The position numbers and the translations under genes are program-made. Positions 9,281-17,882 of a stretch of 64,000 nt of DNA are shown piece after piece. The stretch is from Prevotella dentasini JCM 15908 (GTDB lineage Bacteria > Bacteroidota > Bacteroidia > Bacteroidales > Bacteroidaceae): NCBI RefSeq assembly GCF_000614065.1, contig NZ_BAKG01000001.1, forward strand, positions 1 to 64,000, given 5' to 3'. The notes below the pieces were generated by a model. That model did not search any database, was not told the DNA's origin, and was given only the letters and a program-made list of their open reading frames with translations. Each line of letters begins with the position of its first letter. The stretch's first letter is position 1.

Positions 9281-11938
9281 CTATCCCTTTACGATTTTCT
9301 TGATGTCGTTCAGCTTGTTCAGAGCTTCGACCGGGGTCAGGTTGTTGATGTCCAGACCGAGAATCTCGTCGCGAATCTGTGTCAGGACGGGGTCGTCGAG
9401 CTGAAAGAAGGACAGCTGCATGCCCTCCCTGCTTTTTTCGAGCTTCTCTACCGACGGCTTACCGACGCTGCCCACCTGAGCGTTGTCGGCTTCAAGCTCC
9501 TTCAGAACCGTGTTGGCACGCTTGACGATAGAACGCGGCATGCCGGCAATCTCGGCCACGTGAATACCGAACGAGTGCTCGCTGCCGCCCCGTTCGAGCT
9601 TGCGGAGGAAAATGACCTTTCCGTCCAGCTCCTTCACCGAAACGTTGTAGTTGCAGATACGTGGGAAAATCTTCTCCATTTCGTTCAGTTCGTGATAATG
9701 GGTGGCGAAGAGCGTGCGCGCCTTCGCACGGGGCTGCTCGTGCAGATACTCCACGATGGCCCATGCAATGCTGATGCCGTCGTAGGTGCTTGTGCCCCTT
9801 CCGAGCTCGTCGAAGAGTACGAGGGAGCGCGGAGTAACGTTGTTCAGGATGTTGGAAGCCTCCGTCATCTCTACCATAAATGTGGACTCGCCGAGCGAAA
9901 TGTTGTCGGATGCCCCCACACGGGTAAAGATTTTGTCTACCATGCCTACCTGTGCGCTCTCGGCAGGGACGAAACAGCCTATCTGTGCGAGCAGTACGAT
10001 GAGGGCGGTCTGGCGGAGCAGGGCTGACTTACCTGCCATGTTCGGGCCTGTAATCATCATAATCTGCTGTTGCTCGCTGTCCAAGCGCACGTCGTTCGGG
10101 ACGTATTTCTCGCCTATCGGCAACTGGGTCTCGATGACGGGATGGCGGCCCTGCCGGATGTCTATCACTTCCGTGTCGTCCACAACGGGACGGACGTAGC
10201 GGTTGGCTTCAGATACCGCTGCAAAGGAAAGCAGGCAGTCGAGGTGGGCGACGAGGTTGGCATTGATTTGAATTTGCGGAATAAACTCCTGCATGTCCTG
10301 TACCAGCTCGTTGAAGAGCTTGGTCTCGAGCATCAGAATCTTTTCGTCGGCTCCGAGAATCTTGGCTTCGTACTCTTTCAGTTCGGGCGTTATGTACCGT
10401 TCTGCCTGTGCCAAGGTCTGCTTGCGAATCCAGTCTGACGGCACCTTGTCCCTGAATGTGTTTCTCACCTCAAGATAATAGCCGAACACGTTATTGAAGC
10501 CTATCTTGAGAGACGAAATGCCCGTCTTCCGCGTTTCCTGCTCCTGAATTTCCAGAAGATACTGCTTGCCGTTGTCGCGGACGGAGCGGAGGTCGTCAAG
10601 CTCGGCATTGTAGCCCGATGCTATCACGTCGCCCTTGGCGACGAGCTGCGGTGGGTCGGACTTGATTTCCCTCTCTATGCGGTCGCGTAACGACTCGCAG
10701 AGGTTCATCTGCTCGCCGATTCGCTGTAGTGCCTCGTTCTTGGCGTAGAGGCAGGCGGTCTTGACGGGTTGAATGGCGCGCAGTGCCGTCTTCAGCTGTA
10801 CGACCTCCCGGGGCGATACGCGCCCCACGGCCACTTTGGATATGATGCGCTCCAAGTCGCCCATACGGTGGAACTGGTCGTCCAGACAAGCCCTGAAGTC
10901 GGGTTCGCGGAAGAAGTAGTCAACGGTGTCCAGCCGCTCGTTGATGGGCTTGACATCCTTCAGTGGGAAGACCATCCATCGGCGCAGCATGCGTCCGCCC
11001 ATCGGGGTAACGGTGCGGTCTATCACGTTCAGCAGCGACGAACCGTCTTCCTGCATCGGTGCTATCAGCTCCAAGGAGCGGATGGTGAAGCGGTCCATGC
11101 GCACGTATTTTTCCTCTTCAATGCGCGACAGCGACGTTATGTGGTTGATATGTGTGTGCTGCGTCAGTTCGAGATACTGCATGATGGCCCCGGCAGCGAC
11201 CACTCCGTTGTGCAGGTGGTCTACTCCGAACCCCTTGAGGCTCTTGGTTCCGAAATGCTTGAGGAGTTTCTGGCGTGCGGTCTGTTCGGTAAATACCCAG
11301 TCGTCCATCTCAAACGTGCAGAGGCGCGTGCCGAAATAGCGTTCAAAATCTTGCTTCCGGCCGCGGTCGTAGAGCACCTCCTTGGGCGTGAAGTTGCCGA
11401 TGAGCTTCTCCACATAGTCGAAAGTCCCCTCGCCCGTAAGGAACTCTCCCGTAGAAATATCAAGGAAACTGATGCCGCATGCACCCTTGCCGAAATGGAC
11501 GGAGGCAAGGAAGTTGTTCTCCTTGTAGTTGAGCACGTTGTCGCTCAGGGCCACACCCGGTGTAACAAGTTCGGTTATTCCGCGCTTCACCATCTTGTCC
11601 ATGGCAGACAGGCCTTTCTTGCCCTTTATCTCCTCGCGCTTCTTTTTCGGGTCTTCGAGCTGGTCGCAGATGGCGACGCGCTTTCCGGCGCGTATCAGTT
11701 TTGGCAGATAGGTATCGAGGGCATGGTGGGGGAATCCGGCCATCTCGTCGCCCGAGGACGCTCCGTTGTTGCGTCTGGTCAGGGTGATGCCCAATATTCG
11801 CGCAGCCTCTATGGCGTCGTCGCAGTAGGTCTCGTAGAAGTCGCCGCAGCGGAAGAGCAGAAGCGCGTCCGGGTGCTGGGCCTTCATGGAGAAGAACTGT
11901 TTCATCATCGGTGTTAATCCCTTTTCGTCTTTAGCCAT
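9281..11938 (-). CDS. mutS: DNA mismatch repair protein MutS
   Basis: An 885-residue mismatch-recognition ATPase. The N-terminal mismatch-binding domain has the Phe-x-Glu wedge in RCGDFYETY (residues about 29-37). The ABC-type ATPase domain has Walker A GPNMAGKS starting at residue 631, then Walker B and D-loop ([14 protein letters not shown]) and the H-loop FATHYHEL. The C-terminal helices end with [15 protein letters not shown], the usual MutS tail. The reading frame is intact, unlike many neighbours. It is transcribed alone from a TATATTTG promoter box. Role: start of methyl-independent mismatch repair with MutL. Confidence 0.98.
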   Translation of the reverse strand: MAKDEKGLTPMMKQFFSMKAQHPDALLLFRCGDFYETYCDDAIEAARILGITLTRRNNGASSGDEMAGFPHHALDTYLPKLIRAGKRVAICDQLEDPKKKREEIKGKKGLSAMDKMVKRGITELVTPGVALSDNVLNYKENNFLASVHFGKGACGISFLDISTGEFLTGEGTFDYVEKLIGNFTPKEVLYDRGRKQDFERYFGTRLCTFEMDDWVFTEQTARQKLLKHFGTKSLKGFGVDHLHNGVVAAGAIMQYLELTQHTHINHITSLSRIEEEKYVRMDRFTIRSLELIAPMQEDGSSLLNVIDRTVTPMGGRMLRRWMVFPLKDVKPINERLDTVDYFFREPDFRACLDDQFHRMGDLERIISKVAVGRVSPREVVQLKTALRAIQPVKTACLYAKNEALQRIGEQMNLCESLRDRIEREIKSDPPQLVAKGDVIASGYNAELDDLRSVRDNGKQYLLEIQEQETRKTGISSLKIGFNNVFGYYLEVRNTFRDKVPSDWIRKQTLAQAERYITPELKEYEAKILGADEKILMLETKLFNELVQDMQEFIPQIQINANLVAHLDCLLSFAAVSEANRYVRPVVDDTEVIDIRQGRHPVIETQLPIGEKYVPNDVRLDSEQQQIMMITGPNMAGKSALLRQTALIVLLAQIGCFVPAESAQVGMVDKIFTRVGASDNISLGESTFMVEMTEASNILNNVTPRSLVLFDELGRGTSTYDGISIAWAIVEYLHEQPRAKARTLFATHYHELNEMEKIFPRICNYNVSVKELDGKVIFLRKLERGGSEHSFGIHVAEIAGMPRSIVKRANTVLKELEADNAQVGSVGKPSVEKLEKSREGMQLSFFQLDDPVLTQIRDEILGLDINNLTPVEALNKLNDIKKIVKG

Positions 11939-11987
11939 GGAGTTTGTTTCCTTTTAGTTATGTTGTCGGTTTCTTGTTTGGAAATTG

Positions 11988-11995
11988 CAAATATA
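11988..11995 (-). promoter_or_regulatory. -7 promoter box for mutS
   Basis: TATATTTG on the minus strand (TAnnTTTG), 49 bp upstream of the mutS ATG. No clean -33 TTTG is seen. Confidence 0.6.
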
Positions 11996-12314
11996 CGAAA
12001 ATAGGCGCGAACTCCCAAAAGTATCAATAAACTTTAGCACACCGACTGCGCACGGGTGGCTGACGGATAAAAATGCTTTCCCCGATAACGGGCCGTCGTT
12101 TGCTGAATGGGAGAAATGAAAAATGCAGGAAAGGAGCAGGAAAGAACAGAATATTCAGCCTTTTCATGCAAAAGTCATATTAGGATATTTAATTTATTGA
12201 TTATCAATGAGTAATGAATTATTTATAAGACAATAGTCCTATTATTAAGACTAAATCAGGACATGGGTGCAGGTTTTTTAGGCGATACTCCAAGCGAGAC
12301 CGTGAAATCGTTGC

Positions 12315-12322
12315 TATCTTTG
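12315..12322 (+). promoter_or_regulatory. -7 promoter box for a candidate RNA gene
   Basis: TATCTTTG on the plus strand matches the Bacteroidetes -7 element, but no protein gene follows on this strand. The next gene, at 12704, is on the minus strand and convergent. Confidence 0.55.
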
Positions 12323-12328
12323 CAACCG

Positions 12329-12572
12329 ACAATTAAGAAGGTATCCAATACTCGTTAAAGGAAGATGGACACGAGAGACAGAGATAGTCGCCGGAACGTC
12401 TTCTCTTCACTGGAAAAGGATAAACTATAGATGAAGACTTTTTGTAAATCATAAAGCATAAGAATAAGAAGAAAACAAAGCGTTGTAGTCAACATTAGAC
12501 TAGTTAAGGTTAATTTGTAGAATCAGAAAGGAAGGTGTGGCAAAGTGATTTGCTGCACCTTTCGCCCTTTTT
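12329..12572 (+). ncRNA. Candidate structured small RNA, unassigned
   Basis: This lies in the 765-bp gap between mutS and the acyltransferase. A TATCTTTG promoter box (12315-12322) is followed by about 240 nt without a convincing ORF, then a 13-bp hairpin (AAGGTGTGGCAAA / TTTGCTGCACCTT with two G-T pairs, 12532-12561) and CCCTTTTT, which looks like a terminator. Internal pairing is possible, for example GAAGA...GAGAGAC with GTCTTCTC...TTC between about 12361 and 12407. The purine-rich 12440-12480 segment may stay single-stranded. It is not RNase P, tmRNA or SRP RNA by the landmarks I know. A 6S-type RNA or another Bacteroidales RNA family is possible. Confidence 0.5.
12532..12572 (+). terminator. 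Hairpin terminator of the candidate RNA
   Basis: A 13-bp stem with two wobble pairs and loop GTGA, followed after TCGCCC by five T. The T-tract is slightly displaced, so termination strength is uncertain. Confidence 0.55.
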
Positions 12573-12703
12573 GCAGGTTCTGTGTGCCAATTCGGCAACA
12601 CGTCATCGGCAACATCGGAAAGCACAATACACCGGCAGATAAAAGTTCGCTTGCGAAATGACCATCGGGCTACTGAGGGCAGCCCGTGCCTGTCTCGCTG
12701 TCT

Positions 12704-13849
12704 CTATTCGTTACGGTATCTATCCCAGCGGCCGACGGCAAAGGGGAGATAGCGGTAGGTCAGCCATACGAGGACGGTGGAGGCAATCCACACGGCGACG
12801 TAGGCGAGAACGACGTGGAGATAGTTTCCGTCGTAAGGCAGGCCGAGGCGTTGAAACATGGCAGAAACCGTCAGGGGAACGCCGCCACAAAGGAAGTAAT
12901 AGACAAGGCTATGACTGCCCGTCCATTCTACAGGCCGCAGGAAGTGCAGCCGGGGAATCTGGCGGAAGAGGTTGACCAGAAAGAAGACTGCCACCACCAT
13001 GTTGACCACGAAAACCGGCCAGTCGGACACTCCGATGGGCTCTATCAGCAGGCTGACTCCTTCGGTGTGGACATATACCTTTATTATAATGAATAATATA
13101 AAGAACAGGAATGTATGGTATGGGGTGTGGAAACGGTTGAAAAACGCTTCCTTCCGGCGGTAGAGATAACCTAAGTACAAGATGGTCAATGCCATGCAGG
13201 CATTGTCTGCTTGCCAGTAGAACGACCGTCCATTGTGTGCAGACCAGATGCACAGTCCCATCGAAAGGAGGGCCGAAACTGACAATATCCACCATTTCTC
13301 ACGACTTATCCACAGGAGCAGGGCAAAAGCCGTCTCTCCCACAATGAGGGCGGCTATGAACCAAGAGGCCTGTCCTGTCAGGACGGTCAGGAAGACTTCC
13401 TCCACTGGCAGACCATGCGCCAAGGATTTGGGCAGGGCGAGGGCGGTGGTGAAGACAAAGTAAGGGACGAGCAGGTTGCGGATAATGGAAAGGAGTTTGT
13501 GCCGCAACGGGAACGGCTCCTCGGCCAGTCGCAGGGGCAGGCGGTCAGTTTGCACGTCTCCGCCCCGGCTGTCCGGGTCGCCGGCCTGTCTGCCTTTAAG
13601 GGTGGAGGCTGCTTCTGCTCCGTAATTGTTTGGGCGGCAGAAGAGATAGCCCGAGATGAAAAAGAAGACGACCAGCGCGTCGGCCACATAGAGATGGTAG
13701 CTGATGAGGTTGTCGCCCGTGTAGTATATCTCGGTGTGGTCGAGCAGGATGGCAAGCATGCAGAAGCCGCGCAGGAGGTCAATCCAGTGCTGACGTCGGG
13801 GCGGACAGGTCGCCAAGGCGGTTTCGTGTATTCTATCGGAAGTTGTCAT
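12704..13849 (-). CDS. Acyltransferase 3 family membrane protein
   Basis: A 381-residue multi-spanning membrane protein of the acyltransferase-3 (OafA/YiaH-like) family, which moves acetyl or similar groups from the cytoplasm onto extracytoplasmic sugars. The N-terminal signature is clear: RQHWIDLLRGFCMLAILLDH, with the Arg and His of the first membrane segment, followed by VVFFFISGYLFC. About ten hydrophobic segments follow. A polar insert between the second and third (residues about 75-110, charged and Pro-rich) is longer than usual. The substrate cannot be told from the sequence and no glycan-synthesis genes are adjacent. The gene stands alone with its own promoter box. Confidence 0.85.
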   Translation of the reverse strand: MTTSDRIHETALATCPPRRQHWIDLLRGFCMLAILLDHTEIYYTGDNLISYHLYVADALVVFFFISGYLFCRPNNYGAEAASTLKGRQAGDPDSRGGDVQTDRLPLRLAEEPFPLRHKLLSIIRNLLVPYFVFTTALALPKSLAHGLPVEEVFLTVLTGQASWFIAALIVGETAFALLLWISREKWWILSVSALLSMGLCIWSAHNGRSFYWQADNACMALTILYLGYLYRRKEAFFNRFHTPYHTFLFFILFIIIKVYVHTEGVSLLIEPIGVSDWPVFVVNMVVAVFFLVNLFRQIPRLHFLRPVEWTGSHSLVYYFLCGGVPLTVSAMFQRLGLPYDGNYLHVVLAYVAVWIASTVLVWLTYRYLPFAVGRWDRYRNE

Positions 13850-13904
13850 CGGTACGTCTTCAGTCAGGGCAACGGGGATTGCCCCCGTGCCATTACTTCA
13901 TCTG

Positions 13905-13912
13905 CAAAGATA
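13905..13912 (-). promoter_or_regulatory. -7 promoter box for the acyltransferase
   Basis: TATCTTTG on the minus strand, 55 bp upstream of the acyltransferase ATG at 13849. No -33 TTTG at the right spacing. Confidence 0.6.
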
Positions 13913-14457
13913 GTATCTTTCCCGGCAACAGGCAAGCAAAGCCTGCAAATAATTCTATCGGAGCTTGGCAGGACATGCGGTGCATGATGGGCGGAGGATG
14001 GACGGACGGGTACGGCATACCCGTTATTTCTGCGGAAACCGGCATCGTCTGTGGGATGAATTCAAGGATGCAAGGCCGCGGAATGGCGGAAGTGCCGTAT
14101 CGGCTGTGTGGGCAAGCCCGTTTCGCCATGTTAAAGTGCCGTTTTCACCCGATGAAAGCGGCACTTTCGTTGAGTGAATGTTAGAAGCCTGATTGTCAGT
14201 TGTTTACAATTTGTGTTTTTGTTCTTCTGCTATAGATGGGATGCGTGTGCTGTCCGGTTCATTGAAGCCAAACGGGTAAGAAAGATATGTCCGCGTTACG
14301 GATAGCAGAATCAGGCGTCCCGTCTGTCCGGGGAGGTACGATTGCAGGGGGCAGACGGGGCTTCTGTTTGTGCAGTGGAAAGACAATTGATTGTTTAGAT
14401 TGCGATTTCTTTTCAAAAGTCAGGGCTATTTCCTTGTCTCATATTGCAGAAAATGAG
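13913..14457. other. Intergenic region with a 22-nt array
   Basis: About 545 bp between the divergent acyltransferase and patatin promoters. The only structure I see is the 22-nt array at 14104-14169, followed by CTGATTGTCAGTTGTTT, which recurs almost unchanged after the array near 44.4 kb. ORFs here are not convincing. Confidence 0.5.
14104..14169 (-). repeat. 22-nt repeat array, locus 1 (3 units)
   Basis: Read on the minus strand, three consecutive 22-nt blocks occur: one with CGAAAGTGCCGCTTTC (14148-14169), one with AAAACGGCACTTT (14126-14147), and a variant block with CGAAACGGGCTTG (14104-14125). The same unit family recurs at seven other intergenic places in the window. 22 is not a multiple of three and the blocks carry no ORF. 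Confidence 0.8.
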
Positions 14458-14465
14458 TATATTTG
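14458..14465 (+). promoter_or_regulatory. -7 promoter box abutting the patatin start
   Basis: TATATTTG fits TAnnTTTG and ends only 4 bp before the ATG at 14470. Transcription would start at or next to the start codon, implying a leaderless or nearly leaderless mRNA. Confidence 0.5.
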
Positions 14466-14469
14466 CTGC

Positions 14470-15459
14470 ATGATTCAGCGATTAGTCCTTTCATTCCTGC
14501 TTATTCTTGCAGGTTTTTCCGTGCAGGCGCAGCGTCCGCGTGTCGGGTTGGTTCTCGGTGGAGGCGGTGCGAAGGGAGCTGCCGAAGTGGGGGTGCTCAA
14601 GGCTATGGAGGAGGCGGAAATCCCCATCGACTATATTGCCGGAACAAGCATTGGTTCTATAGTGGGCGGTCTCTACAGCGTGGGGTACCGTTCGGGCGAC
14701 CTTGATACGCTCTTTCGCTCGCAAGACTGGCTTGCGCTCTTTGCCGGGCGCGACTCATCTTTCTCGCACCGTATCGTACAGGAGGCTGACGGCATCACCT
14801 ATCTTTTTGGCTTTCCCATCCGTCGCAGTAAGGGGAAACCTGCCGGCAGGAAGGGCTTCGGGCTTCTGAACGGCGACCGCATCTATCGGTTTCTTGACTC
14901 TCTGGTGGTCCATGCGCCCCAAGGCTGCACGTGTGCCGGGCAGCCGCCATACGCCTGCGTGGCCTTCGACCTGCGGCATCAGCAAGAGATAGTCCTCGAT
15001 ACGGGCAGCATGGCGAGGAATATGCGTGCAAGCATGGCCATTCCGGGAGTGTTCAGGCCCGTTGTCCTCGATTCGCTGATGCTGGTGGATGGCGGAATGA
15101 TAAACAATCTGCCGATTGACGTAGTGCGGCGGATGGGGGCCGACATCGTCATTGCCGTTGACCTGACGCAGAACAAGCACGACGACTATCGGTCGCCCTT
15201 GGGTTTCCTCCGTCAGTTGGGGGGGATGTTCAAGTGGCTTGCCGACCGTCCCGATATCCGTAAATACAACGAAAACAGGAGGCAGGCCGATATCTACATC
15301 AATCCCACCCTCACCGGCTACGGGGTAACGAGCTTCGGCAGGGAAGCCATCACAAGAATGATGGAAGAAGGATATGCCGCTGCCCGTGCGGTGCTGACAC
15401 CCGCCGTCGTGGAGGGGTTGAAGCGGCAGGTGTATGGTTCGCGTACGGTAAACTTTTAG
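14470..15459 (+). CDS. Secreted patatin-like phospholipase
   Basis: The ATG at 14470 gives a signal peptide ending AQA/Q (about residue 20). The patatin fold is complete: oxyanion loop GGGGAKG (residues 30-36), nucleophile elbow GTSIG with Ser60, and the dyad Asp in VDGGMINNLP (D207). Expected activity is hydrolysis of acyl-ester bonds of phospholipids in the periplasm or outside the cell. At 329 residues it lacks the BamA-like barrel that follows patatin in longer Bacteroidetes homologues, so it looks like a stand-alone enzyme. No partner gene is adjacent. Longer upstream starts in frame exist but would destroy the signal peptide. Confidence 0.9.
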   Translation: MIQRLVLSFLLILAGFSVQAQRPRVGLVLGGGGAKGAAEVGVLKAMEEAEIPIDYIAGTSIGSIVGGLYSVGYRSGDLDTLFRSQDWLALFAGRDSSFSHRIVQEADGITYLFGFPIRRSKGKPAGRKGFGLLNGDRIYRFLDSLVVHAPQGCTCAGQPPYACVAFDLRHQQEIVLDTGSMARNMRASMAIPGVFRPVVLDSLMLVDGGMINNLPIDVVRRMGADIVIAVDLTQNKHDDYRSPLGFLRQLGGMFKWLADRPDIRKYNENRRQADIYINPTLTGYGVTSFGREAITRMMEEGYAAARAVLTPAVVEGLKRQVYGSRTVNF

Positions 15460-15816
15460 GACAACCACTCCCCTTGCTATGTTTTCCGGTAGTTTCTCCG
15501 TCTTCAGAGGGCTTGTCTGTCCCTTGCCCGTCTATCCGCACCGCTCTGTTCGTGGTGATGATTTGCCCGTTTTGGCAGAAAGTTGCTCACTTTCCGCCGT
15601 TTGCCCTTGACATTCCATCTATTGATAATCAGTGGAATGTAGGGATTGTCGGGCCGACAGGAGGTATTGAGAAACGAAAAGAGTCGTGGTGGCGATAATA
15701 AGCAGGTTTAGTTAAACTCAAATACAAACGGCTTGACAAGAACATGTATGAATCATTAAATTGCCTATAAATAGCTGTGCCCTTTCAGGGAAGTCAGGCT
15801 GATTGTTTTTTCCGTT
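15460..15816. other. Intergenic stretch at the edge of an A+T-rich island
   Basis: About 357 bp. The first half has the base composition of the surroundings. From about 15700 it turns A+T-rich, together with the methyltransferase gene. No gene, terminator or clear repeat is seen, so this may be one boundary of a transferred segment. Confidence 0.45.
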
Positions 15817-17055
15817 CTATAATTTCTTTAATATAACAATATACTCATGGCTCATTGTATCCACTTTTGCACCAGTTTTATTGGTCGGGCTATTTTTAGA
15901 TGGCATCCTTTTGTTAGGTATTTCTCTTACCAATGTTATTTGATGCTTGAATCCAAAACTCTCAAACATTTCAGCAGTAAAATAATCTAAAGGTATTTGT
16001 ACCGCCTTCACTCTTCTGTCCCCAACTACATAACAAACAGTACCGCCGCTTCTGACAGCTTTGGCCACATTCCTGATTGACAAATAGTAGTCATTTAAAA
16101 AAGAGATAACTTCTAAATACCTTTTATGCTCCAGCCTATCTATTTCGTCTAAAACATCCCGTAGACTTTTGGTCGTAAACAATTCACTGGTTGCTTTCCC
16201 TCCTCCCATTAAAAGGCTATCCAAATTTTTAGCGTTATCAAACCCAAACCATTCGTTAGTCCACCTTGAGAATTGTCCGTAAGCAACAGTTGTCCTGCTA
16301 TCGCCGTAGGGCGGGGAAGTTACTACCATATCTATATCTCCATCCTTAATTACATTAGAAGGAATACCATTGACAGTATTAAAATCATAGATATGGGCAG
16401 ACACATTTCCCTTGGCCTTTTCATTAAATTGCTCTAATCCGCTAAGATTGCGAATAACTTTTCTTTCAAAGAGATTGAATGTATCAGGATTAAATTTTGC
16501 TATATTAGCTTCGTTCATCCTATATCTTTTGAATTCCCCATTACGTGTAAAGGATACTTCTCTTACTACTTCAGAAAGGGCGATGTTAAAAAAATCCTTA
16601 TCGGTTGTTGCATCTATTAGTTGCGATAGATACGACAACTTTAATAATGTACTTTCATTATACCAGAAAGTATAGTTGGATATTCTGTCGAAATTCCGGT
16701 CTTTTACTTTATCTTCAGTATATGTAATCAGACTTGACTGTATATCTCTAAACTGCATCAACAGACTATGATAATCATAATGCGTTGTTTTTACTTTAGA
16801 CATCAATCTTGCTAATGGATTTAAGTCTGTGCCAATAGAGTTTATTCCAACCAATGATGATTCTACTAAGGTTGTACCACTTCCCATATATGGATCTAAA
16901 ATAAGGCTTAGTCTACCATTTGGTTTATATTCCTTTATTAAGGTTCTTGCAACTTGTGGTATCATCATAGCCGGATAAGTATGGTAACAATGGGTATATT
17001 CCTTTGTGTTAGCCTCTTTAAAGCTCCATCTGTCATCTATTTTTCTGTTATACAT
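15817..17055 (-). CDS. DNA methyltransferase (amino-group, SPPY type)
   Basis: A 412-residue S-adenosylmethionine-dependent DNA methyltransferase. The AdoMet-binding motif I is DPYMGSGTT (residues 54-62) and the catalytic motif IV is TSPPY (residues 246-250). Motif I therefore comes before motif IV with about 180 residues between, which probably hold the target-recognition region. SPPY is commonest in N4-cytosine enzymes, though N6-adenine cannot be excluded. The gene is clearly more A+T-rich than its neighbours and stands next to another A+T-rich ORF, which suggests horizontal transfer. No intact restriction endonuclease is beside it, so it is either solitary or the remnant of a restriction-modification pair. 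Confidence 0.88.
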   Translation of the reverse strand: MYNRKIDDRWSFKEANTKEYTHCYHTYPAMMIPQVARTLIKEYKPNGRLSLILDPYMGSGTTLVESSLVGINSIGTDLNPLARLMSKVKTTHYDYHSLLMQFRDIQSSLITYTEDKVKDRNFDRISNYTFWYNESTLLKLSYLSQLIDATTDKDFFNIALSEVVREVSFTRNGEFKRYRMNEANIAKFNPDTFNLFERKVIRNLSGLEQFNEKAKGNVSAHIYDFNTVNGIPSNVIKDGDIDMVVTSPPYGDSRTTVAYGQFSRWTNEWFGFDNAKNLDSLLMGGGKATSELFTTKSLRDVLDEIDRLEHKRYLEVISFLNDYYLSIRNVAKAVRSGGTVCYVVGDRRVKAVQIPLDYFTAEMFESFGFKHQITLVREIPNKRMPSKNSPTNKTGAKVDTMSHEYIVILKKL

Positions 17056-17151
17056 GCTTCGATAAATAACTTACACTCATTTTGAAAGTGCAAAGGTGTG
17101 AAATACTCTCAATATGAGAGCGATATTTGTCTTTAAAATGAATACTTTTGC

Positions 17152-17466
17152 TTGCAAATTTACAAAAATTATGTAACTTTATTTACAAAGGCACCGTCTT
17201 TTCCTAAAGGTGCCAACAATTATCTTAATAAAAAATTTGGAATACCTTATGAAGAACCTGAGAAAATAGGGTTGAATAAGCTACATACATCTATGTTTGC
17301 AAATGATTATAATACGTTTGCTAACAAGTTGTCTTTTAAGTTAATAAGTGATAGAAATCAGAAAACAATAAGAATAGGAGTATACGATTTAGAACATAAC
17401 ACAATAGATACTATTGTTGGATATAATTACGATGCTTTAGAAAAAATATTAAAGAATAAACTATAG
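17152..17466 (+). CDS. Small A+T-rich ORF, unassigned
   Basis: An open frame of 104 codons that opens at TTG 17152. A stop lies just upstream in frame and there is no in-frame ATG before codon 48 or so, so it may be a truncated gene. The product is basic and polar, with a C-terminal stretch (KTIRIGVYDLEHNTIDTIVG) that looks like an ordered domain. It is divergent from the methyltransferase and shares its low G+C, so a link to the restriction-modification unit (endonuclease fragment or accessory protein) is possible but unproven. I do not recognise the family. Confidence 0.45.
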   Translation: MQIYKNYVTLFTKAPSFPKGANNYLNKKFGIPYEEPEKIGLNKLHTSMFANDYNTFANKLSFKLISDRNQKTIRIGVYDLEHNTIDTIVGYNYDALEKILKNKL

Positions 17467-17882
17467 TTGCTGTCATTCCGTCATTGGTTTTAACATTTTT
17501 GAGCTTGATATTCAATTGGTTGCGAAGGTTGACAGAATGACAGAAAAAAAAGAAAACTAAAATTAGGACTTATATGACAAAATTAGGTATGTTAACAGAA
17601 AGCAAATAAGTTTGCTTGTCTTGCTAAGCTGGCGAACCATGGAAGGCGCAACAAAACTTTGGAAAAGGTAACAGAACATGCCAGCTATCGTAAACGTTTT
17701 CCTGTTGTTCTTTCTATCCTTTCCCTTAGGGACAATAACATGTAAACCGAGGTTGAATGACAAGATAAAAGCCGGAGCAAAATGTAAAGTGAACCCCGAA
17801 AGTTAGACAAAAAACTTTCGGGGTTCTTTTCAGATGTGTTGGCTCATTCTATCAGTCTGTATCATTCAACCAATCTACGTGT
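17467..17882. other. A+T-rich intergenic stretch with an inverted repeat
   Basis: About 416 bp from the small ORF to the TonB receptor stop. It includes the strong inverted repeat at 17792-17825. A 66-codon frame on the minus strand (17563-17763) has no support. Base composition returns to that of the chromosome near 17880, so this may be the right edge of the island. Confidence 0.45.
17792..17830. terminator. Strong inverted repeat, terminator-like or IS end relic
   Basis: AACCCCGAAAGTT and AACTTTCGGGGTT form a perfect 13-bp stem around an 8-nt loop, followed by CTTTTC on the plus strand. It could terminate the TonB receptor transcript (minus strand) or the plus-strand ORF. The left arm with its flank (GTGAACCCCGAAAGTTAGAC) also resembles terminal inverted repeats of IS3-family (IS150-like) elements, but no transposase is present. 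Confidence 0.6.

Noticed and set aside
12658..13096. Plus-strand ORFs opposite the acyltransferase 3' end
   Set aside because: Arg-rich mirror frames of the membrane protein gene; no supporting features.
17563..17763. 66-codon minus-strand ORF in the A+T-rich island
   Set aside because: No domain, odd composition, and it lies in a region with only a terminator-like repeat. Open frames of this size are expected by chance here.
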